Of a DNA stretch of 64,000 bases, positions 24,561-35,235 are shown in pieces. This stretch comes from Tretioscincus oriximinensis (lineage: Eukaryota > Chordata > Lepidosauria > Squamata > Gymnophthalmidae): NCBI GenBank assembly GCA_022410635.1, contig JAJVDF010000434.1, forward strand, positions 83,205 through 147,204. Reading direction: 5' to 3'. Made by a program: the position numbers and the translations under genes. Within the stretch, counting starts at the first letter, position 1. Every line of letters starts with the position of its first letter. Below the pieces are notes generated by a model. The model was given only the letters and a program-made list of their open reading frames with translations, made no database searches and had not been told where the DNA came from.

Positions 24561-24833
24561 ATGCAGTACACGTGGTGTATCTTGACTTCAGCAAAGCATC
24601 TGACAAAGTATAATCATTCCATCCTTATTGAAAAAACGGTCAAGTATAGGATTGACAAAACAACAGTTAGATGGATTGAAAACTGGATTAGTGATCGTAC
24701 TCAAAGAGTGATAATAAATGGTTGCACATCCAATTGGAAGAATGTTTCAAGTGGGGTACCACTACGGTCTGTCTTGGGCCCAGTGCTATTTAACACATTT
24801 ATAAATTACCTGGATGAGGGAACTGAAGGATAA
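24561..24833 (+). pseudogene. CR1 RT fragment
   Basis: The 90-codon frame includes [38 protein letters not shown] (motif B, with L for the usual Q after GVP) and INYLDEG. The preceding motif A ([11 protein letters not shown]) is in a different frame just upstream, so there is at least one frameshift. Palm motif C follows but is split by the LTR. It was the reverse transcriptase of the element and is inactive. Confidence 0.8.
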
Positions 24834-24853
24834 TTTACCATATTTGTTGATAA

Positions 24854-25167
24854 TGTTAGGGTTATGAAAAGGTTAACCTTTTCTGCATTCATTTTACTTG
24901 TCGCTTTCCGGTGTGATTTGCGTGCCAGCCAACGTTTCATTTTATTGGCTATAATTCAATCATTGGCTACACCTTTGGCAGAGCAATGAAAAGGATTTAT
25001 TAGCCAAAGTGAAACCGTTGGCCTTGCTTTTTGTTCTTTGATTGATTGCTCAATTAGTGTCTTGATGCTGATATAGTTCTGCCAGCTTCTGCCAAATAAA
25101 CTCATAGCTGACAGAAAAGCCTTTGCCTCTTCTCTTCTCTTCCATGGACATTCATTAAAAGCTAACA
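24854..25167 (+). mobile_element. solo LTR nested in CR1
   Basis: The 314-bp insert begins TGTTAG and ends CTAACA (6-bp inverted ends of the TG...CA type). It is flanked by GATAA (24,849-24,853) and GGTAA (25,168-25,172), a 5-bp target duplication with one mismatch. An AATAAA lies at 25,095-25,100, as expected for a plus-strand LTR. Ignoring the insert and one duplicate, the CR1 sequence reads continuously across the RT FADD-type box, which independently confirms the boundaries. No internal retroviral genes are present. A 5-bp duplication suits ERV3-like or Ty3-like elements; the family is not identified. Confidence 0.7.
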
Positions 25168-25952
25168 GGTAACACAAAGTTAGGTCGGATTCCTAATACT
25201 AAAAATAGAGGAAGGATTAAAAAAGATCTAGACAAGCTGGAACAATGGGCGGAAACTAACAGAACGGTGTTTAACAGAGAAGAATACAAGATCCTACATT
25301 TGGAGGAAAAAAATGAAAACAGCACATATAGAATAGGAGGAATATGTCTGAGCAGTAGCACAGGTGAAAAATACCCAGATAGATCACAGACTAAACATGA
25401 GCAGCTGCAAAAAAAGGCAAACACAATCCTGGGGTGTATAGAATCTCAATCACGTGAAATAATTATTCCTCCCTAAAAGTACTTTGGTAAGACCACACTT
25501 CCGAATGCTGTGTTCATTTCTGGGAGGCCCAAAAGCATATCTGTGATCTGGAAACCATGAGCTATGAGGAATGTTTAAAGGATCTAGGGATGCTTAGTCT
25601 GCAAAAGAGAAGACTAAGAGGAGACCTAATAGTTGTCTACAAATATCTGAAGGGCTGTCACAGAGCAAAGGAATCAGCAGTGTTCTCATTGACTCTTGGA
25701 AAACTAGAAAGAATGGGATGAAAATGCAAGGGAGTAGATTTGGATTAGATATCAGAAAAAAAAACTTTCTAATAGTAAGGGTGATAAACCAGTGGAACAG
25801 ATTGCCACAGGAGGTGGTGAGTTCACCTTCGCTGGAACTCTTCAAACAGAGGCTGCCATCTGTCTGAGATGGTTTAATGAATCCTGCATTGAGCAAGGTG
25901 TTAGATCTGATGACCTGGGGATCCCTTCCAACACTATGATTCTATGATTCTG

Positions 25953-26062
25953 TATCACACAGAGGCCCACCAATTGCACCTGGGCATTCTGACCAGAAAA
26001 AGGCAAAATATGCGCCTGTTCTTGACTATCTGTAAATGATATTTCAGGAGTACTGCCTGTAC
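25953..26062 (-). mobile_element. CR1 3'UTR, right part of the split copy
   Basis: CACACAGAGGCCCACCAATT through GATATTTCAGGAGTACTGCC matches the reversed 3'UTR at 12,047-12,150 and 49,725-49,830. It completes the copy begun at 24,163. Confidence 0.75.
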
Positions 26063-27403
26063 ATCCCTGTTCTTGTTTCAGCCCCTGCACACAGCTAAAG
26101 AAAAAAAAAGGTGAGGGTAAGCCAGATTGCTGCCTTTTATTGTAGCCAATTGGAACGCTGTAATCAATTGATCGCAGCAGAAAAAAAAAGAGGTGAAGGG
26201 AAAAATCATTGCCAGAGTGCATTTAAAGTGAATGGTGTTAAGCATCACAGAGATGGTTTTCTTAGCAAACTCTGCTCTGAAAATGCATTGCTGTGCAGAT
26301 TGAGCATGGCCAGTGCATTGTCCACTTGGATTTTGTGAAAAATGCATGTGGCCAGCTTGGATTCAAACAGCTTTACCTCTCATTTTTTCTTCTTATGAGA
26401 ACTCAGCCATGTTGTAGGCTTTGGGTTGTTCTTAGAGTTGTTACATTTGGCACCCGAAAATCTGGGAACCCCACATGTAGTTTTGGATAATCAAGAGGAT
26501 CTGACCCAAGTTGATCAGTTCAGTCTATGCAGTCTGAAGATGTGGATGAGATGCTTGCACAGTAATTTATTCCTTTGATTCCTGATGATGCTAAGTTGAC
26601 TGGATTTTGGAGTGATAAATATTTTGCTGCAAGATGAAGTGTTGCTGAGCTTCACTGACTCCTTAGAAAACCCTGCTAGAAGTGCTATATAACTATTGCC
26701 CAGTGACCAATATCTTATTTGTTGTTCAATAAGAAAAACGAAACTACTGACTTCATTCTGACTTCATGCCTAATTTTGGTACCAAAACTGGTTAAACAGG
26801 TAGATGAGCTAATTTTTGCTAATTCTTCATCATGCCTAATTTCAAATCCTTGTATGGACCATAGACTATCCTATATGGTCTAGAACAATCCTTTAGTATA
26901 AAAAGGGTACTGGATTCAGGAAATGTGCATTTATATAGCCATGTTTACTAACTATATCAAATTGTGCAGAATGATAAAAACAAATCTAGTATATAAAGTG
27001 GGAATAATTATAAAAAGATGCGCATTGGAATAAAAAAAAATCAAATTATAACTATTGGTGAATAGAATTTGACTTGACTCAAAAGAGACTGTGGTACAGT
27101 TATAAAAGACTAAAAGACAACCCAACCCCTAGCAACATATTTTGTAAATATATGACTGAAAATAAAAAGTACCCATTTTATAATGCCTCTTTATAAAGCA
27201 TTAGTATGATGGCTTCTAGAATATTTAACAATTTTGGGTCTCCTTATTTTAAAAACTACACAGTAATTTTGGGAACTGAAATGGTAAAAGGGGCTAGAGA
27301 GATTCTCTTCACAACAAAAAGTTGAGGATTTTTTTTAGTTTAGGAAGAAGGCTAGTGAAAAGAGAGATGATACAAATATGGTAAAAATGAGTGTGGGATA
27401 TTT
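26063..27403. other. unique sequence, no feature
   Basis: Two A-runs at 26,100 and 26,180 apart, nothing is recognised. The local ORFs (up to 126 codons, minus) contain the A-runs and have no domain. Confidence 0.4.
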
Positions 27404-27493
27404 TCTTGATAATGAAATAATTTTCATTTATTTATTATTAAAAATGATCTTGTACTTCACTCCAAAGTCTGGGATGATTTTCAACACACAATA
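27404..27493. repeat. direct repeat, left copy (~88 bp)
   Basis: The stretch from CTTGATAATGAAATAATTTT to GGGATGATTTTCAACACACA matches 29,293-29,381 with few differences. It borders the satellite/GC block on the left. Confidence 0.8.
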
Positions 27494-28655
27494 CTATCCC
27501 CAGCATAATGATCCAGTGGCAAAATATTTCTTATTGAACCAGCCACTGGTAAAGTTTTATTAAAATGCTGAAGGAAAATATCCTTTTAACCCCAAGCATA
27601 ATGACCAAGTGGTGACATAATTCCTAATGACCAGGCCTTCAATGCTACTGGTAAAGATTCATTATGCCAGAGCCTTATAATGCTGAAGGAAAATATCTTA
27701 TAAATCCCAAGTATTATGTTCAAGTGGCAAATATTTCTTATTGAAACAGACCTTTTAGGCCACTGGTCAATATTTATTATAGCAGGGCATTGTAATGCCA
27801 AAGGAAAATATCTTTTCATCTAAGGCATATGATCCAGTAGCACAATATTCATTAAACCAGGGCATTTCAATGCAAAATCCCAAGCATAATGCTCCAGAGG
27901 CAAAATATTTGTTAAAGAAAAGCATATTGATGCTAAAGGGAAATATCTGTTAAATCCCAAGCATAATGATCCAGATGTGAACTATTTATTAAGGAAAGGC
28001 ATTTAATGTTGGAGAGAAATATCTGTAAAAATTCCCCAGCATAATGNNNNNNNNNNNNNNNNNNNNNNNNNNNNNNNNNNNNNNNNNNNNNNNNNNNNNN
28101 NNNNNNNNNNNNNNNNNNNNNNNNNNNNNNNNNNNNNNNNNNNNNNNNNNNNNNNNNNNNNNNNNNNNNNNNNNNNNNNNNNNNNNNNNNNNNNNNNNNN
28201 NNNNNNNNNNNNNNNNNNNNNNNNNNNNNNNNNNNNNNNNNNNNNNNNNNNNNNNNNNNNNNNNNNNNNNNNNNNNNNNNNNNNNNNNNNNNNNNNNNNN
28301 NNNNNNNNNNNNNNNNNNNNNGGAGAGAAATATCTGTAAAAATTCCCCAGCATAATGATACAGATACAAACTATTTAATAAAGGCATTTTAATGCTAGAG
28401 AAATTATCTGTAAAATTCCCAAGCATAATGATCCAGAGGCAAAATATTTATTAAAGAAAGGCATGTTAATGCTAAAGGGAAAAACCTGTAAAATCCCAAG
28501 CATATGATCCAGAGGAAAATATCTATTAAGGCAAAGTATATTACTGTTAAAGGAAAATTCCTAGCAATCCTTTTAATCCCCAGCATATGTACTAATGGTG
28601 AAATCTTTCTTATTGAGCAAAGCCATTAAGGCCACTACTAAATATATATGAGACC
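27494..28655. repeat. degenerate ~77-bp satellite array
   Basis: The phrase CCCAAGCATAATGATCCAG recurs near 27,502, 27,594, 27,709, 27,823, 27,881, 27,958, 28,036, 28,348, 28,420, 28,497 and 28,580. Central spacings are 72-83 bp; the left units are ~115 bp because they carry an extra GGCCACTGGTAAA-type segment. Sequence identity is highest next to the gap and decays outward. No coding potential. Confidence 0.85.
28047..28321. other. assembly gap (275 N)
   Basis: The run of N lies inside the satellite. The 36 bases before it (28,011-28,046) and the 36 after it (28,322-28,357) are identical. Confidence 0.99.
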
Positions 28656-29292
28656 GCCACCAAAAGTGGCTCCTCTGACACATTACTGGCAGAGCCAGAA
28701 TAAATCCCAGATTAAGAGGGGAGGGGTTTTTTTCCAGCAAACGCCCGCCCCTGCGTGGTATCAAGGCCTGGCATAATAAGGCAAGCCTTGTGGTTCCAAC
28801 ACCCTAGTTCCGGCTCACCTGGCCAATGCTGCTAGGCTCCTAGATGAGACGGCGGGGCAGCGCCAAAGGGAGGCCAAGGAAGTGCGGGTCTGCCTTTGCC
28901 TTGGTGCATGCGCACCAGTCTTCCATTCTGAGGGGGTGTTCCCCCCACCCTGCACCAGCGATGCCTGGAAGGAGGAAAGCCTTCCTTCCCATTTTGCCAC
29001 CCTGCCCATAGGTGCACTTTGCTGAGCCTTAAAGCCTCCACGGTGCCTATAGAGATCCCCCCCACCAGTTCACCTCTAAGCACTGTCATCGGAGTCCAGC
29101 GGCAGCTGGTACTTTCGGCCATCACCGACAAAGGAGGAAGCTGGAGTGCCGATGGGGTTTTTTATACTCCGGTCACTGGAAAGCCTTCCTGTTGCCCGCT
29201 TCCTGGGCAGTGAGAAGGCAGCTTTCCAGAGCGGTTCCCTCCTCCTCTGATGGAAACAGCCAGTGGTCATGCATTCACGTGAGTAGCCGATC
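28656..29292. other. GC-rich block of unknown origin
   Basis: Composition changes sharply from AT-rich satellite to GC-rich sequence with CpGs (for example GAGACGGCGGGGCAGCGCC near 28,845). It reverts at the second direct repeat. Overlapping 60-99 codon ORFs occur on both strands without recognisable domains. It could be an unrecognised transposon, a displaced CpG-rich fragment or an assembly join. Confidence 0.4.
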
Positions 29293-29381
29293 TCTTGATA
29301 ATTAAATAATTTTCATTTATTTATTAAATATTATCTTGTATTTTACTCCAAAGTCTGGGATGATTTTTAACACACAATAAT
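29293..29381. repeat. direct repeat, right copy (~88 bp)
   Basis: The second copy of the 27,404-27,493 sequence (TCTTGATAATTAAATAATTT to GGGATGATTTTTAACACACA), in the same orientation. Confidence 0.8.
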
Positions 29382-31220
29382 ATATATTTTATAATTTTGA
29401 ATATTTCCTTTTCCTTTTTTTAAAAATTCACATTGAAATTTCTACTTGATACTTATCAGAAAAGTACAAAATATTTACATGGCGATAAATTAGTGTGACT
29501 TTCATTTTACCAATCAGGTTTATTCCAGTTGGTAATCTGATAATTTGGGTACTCTTTTTCTTTTTTAAAAGACTGTCACATTTCAAATGTCATGTACTAT
29601 TTTCCTTATACCTATCAGATTTTTAAAACAATTCCTATAAAATTTGTGCATTTTTCAGAAAACAATTGCAGCCTCCCCTCACAATCAAAAGCAGATCAAG
29701 ACAATAAGATCACTGATTACATACACTTCAAATGAAATGGTGCTTGAAACACACCCAAGCAGAGGCATTGGTATGCCATAGTTTCTACTGCCAAATATAA
29801 CATGTTTGGTGTACTGTGTTACGACATCATTCAAAGGATGAAGGAGAACAGAACTTGGAACACTGCTTGCTTTCATTGGATGAACCTGCCTGTTGAATTT
29901 GTTTCAGTATTTTATAAGATTACTCATCACTATAAACTGAATTTTGCCTCTCTTTATAATATTACTTTTCTTCAGTTTAAGCACTTTTGTGGGGTTCTTG
30001 CCAGCAATGCACTGAAGGCAAAATTAGGGCAGGGAACAAGGAAGATACTGAAGGACCACACAAAAATAATTGACAGCACAGAATTTTGCATACTTTCTTG
30101 GGAAATAAATTGTATAAAACGCAAGGAGGTATACTTCTGAGTAAGCATACATAAAATTCCTTTATGAGTCTCCTAATAACATCAATGACAGCATAATTAA
30201 AGGGTGCTATGAATTACACCTATTTTAATGCTACAGATTTACGCACATCATCTTCAACCTAGGACTTTTTAAAAGTTCTTGAAGAAGCTCCCTATTGCTG
30301 TGCCATGTTTTTTCCTTTTTTTAAAGGGATATTTATTTATACTAGCACATTAATCACACTGCATAAATCATACCATTTTGAGTTATATCATAAATAAATA
30401 ATGGAAAATAATTTTATAATTGCTTTTTTAATATATAAATTGGCCTATAATTCTTATTAATTCTTATTTTGAACATTACCATTTATGTAGGTGGTAGTCG
30501 ATTGAATAATATCGTGGCCTTGCTTTTACTTTTTAACTTTTAGTTCTTCTTCAGTCCTGATGAATGAGAATTTAGGCTGCCTCCCCACAAAGTTTCCATA
30601 CCATGCTGGTACTTACATGATTAAAAATCCACCCCACATGGTGACAGACTTTCAATAATTCACTTGGAATAAAGCTCTGTTGCTGTGGAATATTCTATAG
30701 CTGATCCAGAAACTAATGAAAAGACAAGTTAAGTTCATTCTTCAGATCTGAAAATGAATTGAAGGATAAAAGATGTGACCAGGCCCTAAGAGGAAATGTA
30801 AGAGGTCCTTTCTTTACTTATTACTAGTACAGTCAAACAGCATCTAGTGGGTCTGAATTCACATATTGTTATGGAATAATGCTGGTCTCATCTTCTTGGA
30901 ATGCTCCAACCAAACAGGTGAGAGCACAGAGTACCTTTTCGTACTTTATAGGTAGACCTTGGCATCAAAATATACCAGTGAACTAGTACGCCTTTGGGAA
31001 CTTTTCTTGGTGGCACTTTAGGAAATGATATCAAAGGGGGCTACTGCAGAAAGTTCCCAACCTTCATAGCTTGGATATGAAGGAGCTACATTTTCTTGCG
31101 AGAGTGGGACAACTATTTCAAAATGTTTTCCTAAAGGAACAAATTGTAAGTGCCAAGATAGGTGAGTGGAAAACAGAATGATTGACTAACCAAGTCTCCT
31201 GGAAATTTCTTCTTCTTATA
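29382..31220. other. unique AT-rich sequence, no feature
   Basis: Nothing recognised. A 112-codon ORF at 29,802-30,140 has ordinary composition and no domain. Confidence 0.4.
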
Positions 31221-31529
31221 GAAGAAGAAGAAGAAGAACTTGGTTCTTATACCACACTTTTCTCACCTTTCAAAGGGACTCAAAGCGGCTTACAAGGATA
31301 TATTTTGCCCGAAGGCTTCCATTCTATCTTCCCCACCAGACTATGGTGGTTCCCATGTATCTACTTGCAGTCAGTTGCAATTTCTTGCAATTCATGCTTT
31401 CGAATAGCTGGGTTGGCTAGAGCTACAGGCTAGTGGAAGGTGCTCACCCCTCCCCACTTCCAACACAGGGCTTCGAAATCCCATCCCCCAGGCGAGAGAC
31501 GAATTTCTAACCGACTGAGCTATCCGTGC
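31221..31529 (-). mobile_element. tRNA-derived SINE, full length
   Basis: On the minus strand it reads from GCACGGATAGCTCAGTCGG (A box) through a B-box-like region GGGATTTCGAAGCC, then the body, then AAGTGTGGTATAAGAACC and a (TTC)n tail. It gives the uninterrupted body sequence against which the insertion in the 19.8-kb copy is seen. Confidence 0.8.
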
Positions 31530-32394
31530 TGTAGCTGTTCAATAAGTATGCTTATAAAATGTGCTGTGTGAAGTGAACCATTCCCACAATGACAGTGCTG
31601 TTTGTCTACAAACGGTCTGAGAATGCTGATGATGGGGGTAGTTAATTAAAAGTCAGACTTAGAGAAAGGCAGAACTTAAGCTTTCATAAAACCCTTTTAA
31701 GAGTTGAAAATGTATATTTTCCTGTATTGTTGTTGAAATTCCTTAATTCAGGCAAATGTTTAATTATTAAAGGGAGAAGGGATGCAGTGGGCATCATCTT
31801 GGGATGACAAAACCCATAGAAAAGGCAGTGGAAAAGCATGCAGAAATTAACAAATGGCTACTTTATTATCTATTTTTAGTCTTCTATAGGGTGTGAGGTT
31901 TTTTTTATAACTTATATTCTGTGTAATTAATTTTATTTGCAAGGAAGTTACTAATATTACTGAAAAGTGTAATGATTCTCTGAACATATGATTCATCGTT
32001 AACTGCTATTCAGCCTTAGCCTGCAGCAACAGCTAACTCCTTTGGTGAGAAGATAATTTTATTTTAATTCTCATGCAATCATTGAAGATCTTTAAGACAG
32101 GTGCCAGTTATCAATCTTTATGAGTAAATTATGACCCACATGGCTAGGGTGTGGTAGAATAAAAGATGTCATACTTCATAGCCTATAAAGTTCTTGAATA
32201 TAATTTTCTACTTAAGTCATACCAAATGTTAATTTTTTTAAAAAAAATCAGCCTTTGTTCATTGCATGTGCAATATTTTTCAGTGGACAAAATTAAAAGA
32301 CAGTGAATTAACAAAAAGATAGGTGGGACGTTAATTCAAATAGTTTGAAGATTTTTTTTCCATTTCTGATCTGATTGCAAGTTTCCTTTTTCTT
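31530..32394. other. unique sequence, no feature
   Basis: No repeat or coding signal recognised. Confidence 0.4.
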
Positions 32395-33660
32395 TTTTTC
32401 TTTTTTTGTACAAATATCTTTATTAATTTTTCAAAGTGATTTACAATGCATTATATAATGCAGTCCATCTTTAGTTTTTTTTGTCCCTCCCATGCCCTCT
32501 TCTCCACTCCCTTCCCCGGGTCTTACATAGTGAAAATTAATGATAGTTTATATTGTTTTTTCTGGTTGGNTGATTTTCCATAGTAAATAATCTTTAACTG
32601 TAGTCCATTCCATTACCGATTCTCTCCATTTTACTATGTTATTCTTATAGTTTATTCTTATAAAATTAATCTCTACTGCCATTTTTTCCAAAATGTATTC
32701 ATATCACTTCCATATTTCTCTTTTTCTTTCATCTTTCCATGTTGTTAAATCCTCAACTGTTTTTCTTATTGACAGCATATGCACCCCTTCTAAATCTGCC
32801 AGTGTAATTACCATTCTATTTGTGATTCTTATTTCTAATGTAAATATTTGATTCATCTCTTTTTGTATTTTTTGCCAGAATTTTTGTGTTGTTGAGCATT
32901 CCCATAATATATGATTATGGGCTCTTTGCCTACAGCCCATCCAACATGTATTATTCATATTTGGTACCAAATGGGCCAACTGTTCTGGAGTTTTATGCCA
33001 CATATGTAAAATTTTCATTTTGTTCAATTTATTCATTTTTTATATTTATTGTAAACCTTTTCAATCCTGGTATTTCCAATTGTATTGTATTACTCCATTT
33101 ATCTTTTATTTCTCTCATTATTTCATTCCCTTCCTGTTGTAAATTAAGTTATATATCCAAGATTACTTTTTCCCTTTATTTAATGTTTTATTAATATTTT
33201 TTCAAACTTGTTATCATCTGACATCGTTGATTCTTTTATGTGAGGTTGGTTAATGTAATTTGATATTGGTGCTATTTGTAACCAATTGCCACCTCCAATC
33301 CAGTTTTCTATTTCCTGTGACTTCATAATTATATTTGAAGGCTTAATTAATTGAGATATTTTTGTTATTCCTATCATTCTTAATTTTTCTATTACCCATT
33401 TAAATTTGTTTCATTTGTTACATTTATGTTCGATATTAACTAGTATTTACTGAGTGGGTTTTCTACTATTAATTTTTTCCTTTTTTCCCAGATCTTCATT
33501 ATTGAAGTGAACGGTTCCTTCCAGCTTCCTTCTTCATTTCTATGGTAAGTTTTAAATAACACATCTTTATTTTCTATCTTATTTATATTTGTTATCACTT
33601 TAGTCCATTTCTTTACAAGCTTCTTTTTTCTTATTTAACTTTAAAATGAATTTTTTTCCC
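32395..33660 (-). mobile_element. L1 LINE 3' fragment, 5' truncated
   Basis: A T-rich tract at the left end (32,390-32,408) is the reversed poly(A) tail. The minus strand then carries a 3'UTR and the C-terminal third of ORF2 up to about 33,640. The ORF2 C-terminal domain is recognisable at 32,704-33,036. Further upstream, WTKVITNINKIENK-type residues continue in other frames. The copy is more decayed than the L1 at 57-64 kb and of a different lineage. No target duplication found. Confidence 0.75.
32704..33036 (-). pseudogene. L1 ORF2 C-terminal domain remnant
   Basis: The 110-codon frame shows MWHKTPEQLAHL, then CWMGC..R.AHNHILWEC and FWQKIQKEM. This is the Cys/His-containing C-terminal block of L1 ORF2 (pattern C-x3-C-x7-H-x4-C here), the same block as in the 57.8-kb element. 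In active L1s this region contributes to RNA binding and retrotransposition. The reading frame upstream is broken. Confidence 0.8.
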
Positions 33661-33734
33661 CCCAAACTTTTTACGCACTGTATATCAAGCACCGTAATTG
33701 GGATTTTGGTCTTCTCACTAAGCCTTATTCTTGG

Positions 33735-33830
33735 CTTAGAGTCTGGCCACCCACATGCCAGTTCTCATTTGGGCCTGTCATAGTCTACACTAGTATGTAG
33801 ATAGCAGGCTACTATTCCGAAATATAACTT
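33735..33830. repeat. fold-back repeat fragment related to 48.9 kb
   Basis: GGGCCTGTCATAGTCTACACTAGTATGTAGATAGC-like sequence matches one arm of the inverted repeat at 48,829-49,008, including the trailing ATATAACTT motif. The class is unknown. Confidence 0.5.
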
Positions 33831-33954
33831 TGTATTGCAAAGTTTCCAAAATTATAATGCAAACAAAAAGAAGACTGGTCACATAATGAAACCCACAGCA
33901 GCCCTCAGCTTTCAAACTTTTCAGAGCCTGGCTCTGAAGATAAAGTTCAAAATA

Positions 33955-34135
33955 TTTTTTTTAAATTATTTTAAAAAATTATTTAAAAAAATTATTTTTA
34001 TTTTTTTTCCCCTCAGCAAAAAAAGGGAAAAATTGTCCTGTCCCCCCACCCTCCACCCCCCCACTCCCCTGGGAGGGCAGGATAGACACTCCAAAACTGA
34101 GTTTCTGCACAAAAAAGGGGTTATCTGCTCAACCA
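33955..34135 (-). mobile_element. TAGRCTGACC-family element, left-end fragment
   Basis: Read on the plus strand, CAGCAAAAAAAGG, the C-runs, GGGAGGGCAGGATAGACACT and AAAACTGAGTTTC parallel the reverse of 17,058-17,180. The terminal repeat is degraded (ATCTGCTCAACC in place of ATCTGGTCAGCC). Only the left end is present. Confidence 0.5.
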
Positions 34136-34234
34136 AGCATTTTAAACTCTAAAGTTGCATTTTCTAACTCTCTCACGGTTGACTCAGATCTTGGTAATAC
34201 ATATGCTCACATATTCTGTACATAGTGGAATAAG

Positions 34235-34350
34235 ATCTTTCCCCTTTCCCCCCTAGCTTTCCCCATCGTGTCTTGACTCCATGCCTCCACTCCTTCCCCA
34301 TCCCTCCACTCACTCACTCCCTTTCTCCCTCCCCTCCTCAAACCACTTCT
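34235..34350. repeat. pyrimidine-rich tract
   Basis: C/T-rich low-complexity sequence with CTCACTCACTCCC-type units. Confidence 0.6.
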
Positions 34351-34385
34351 TCCACCTGCTGTGAACCAGCTCCCAAAAGACAGAA

Positions 34386-35095
34386 ATGAATGTAGACTTC
34401 TGGAGAACAAAGAATTCACTAAAACAAAGTCAGCAGCACAGGCCAAACACAAACAGAGCATCAGTAGTTTCTAAATTGAAATATGAGTTTGCTACTATAC
34501 TGTTGCTCTTATATAGCAAACCTCTACCCACAAAAACTGCTAGTTTATTTCTCATTTGCAAACTTGCCCACTGGGGCTCCGAGGATAAAGAGGGAGATGT
34601 AGGTGGCACGTCTTCCACTGGCCCAATAGCAGTTGGCTGGGTAACCCCAGAGTTAGAGTCTGACTGGGTAATATCTGAATTGGGATCTGGCTGTAAATCC
34701 CCAGCTACTTTCTTCATTGGATCCTTTCGACCTAATCTTGCAGGGACTACATGCTCTGATTCTCCAAACCCTAGTTAAGTGATCTCTACTTCTTCTTCTG
34801 AATCCTCCCCTGAGTGATTCTTTGGCATAACAGGGTCAAAGGATCCAATGGTTTTCTTGTGATTTCCTTTATGCCCCCCCCCCCTCCCGGGTTTTTGGTT
34901 TGCAAGATCAGGGCCAAGATGGCAAGGGGGTTTGCTGACAGCAACAAAGATGGATCATTTGGGGGGTTTATAGGGTGATAATGTTTATATATCAGGATAG
35001 TGTAATCCATCTGCTTGCTAAAGCAGACTAAAGAAGGTCCCATGTGGTAGTCTGTTCCAGCATCCAAATGGCAAGTCTCTTTTCTGAGAAACAAT
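34386..35095. other. possible decayed ORF fragment, unidentified
   Basis: On the minus strand from about 34,870 to 34,430 one frame reads with a single stop. It gives an acidic stretch (SGEDSEEEVE) followed by S/T/P-rich sequence (95 codons open at 34,430-34,717). It could be the disordered N-terminus of a transposase or another element protein, but there is no catalytic motif. The rest of the interval, including a C10 run near 34,880, shows nothing recognisable. Confidence 0.25.
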
Positions 35096-35235
35096 TAAAT
35101 AAAGTCCAGGGTGGAAACTGCCCAAACACAATATTCATGAGGCAGCTATCTATATTTTTCTCTTTTTCATATGTTGCTTAGGAAAATGTGTGTCATATAG
35201 GCTTGGAGATAAGCAAAACAAAATCTAATTGCAAA

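Larger units (their letters stand above)
24235..25945 (+). mobile_element. CR1 LINE with ATTCTATG tail, inserted in another CR1
   Basis: The copy starts inside the RT region and carries the RT, the C-terminal region and the 3' end (GGGGATCCCTTCCAACACTAT, ATTCTATGATTCTG). That is the classical amniote CR1 terminus with 8-bp tail repeats. RT landmarks are [38 protein letters not shown] and a FADD-equivalent box. The box is interrupted by a solo LTR at 24,854-25,167. Likely target duplications (GATTCTGTCTC / GATTCTGTATC, one mismatch) flank it at 24,224-24,234 and 25,946-25,956. Many stops mark it as old. Confidence 0.8.

Noticed and set aside
24854..25167. LTR as part of a complete endogenous retrovirus
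   Set aside because: A single LTR with duplications on both sides and continuous CR1 around it; no internal region is present.
28003..28426. ORFs of 100-145 codons across the satellite
   Set aside because: They exist only because the N run has no stop codons.
27494..28655. CRISPR array
   Set aside because: Units are ~77-115 bp, degenerate, without constant repeat/variable spacer structure or cas genes, and the genome is a vertebrate.
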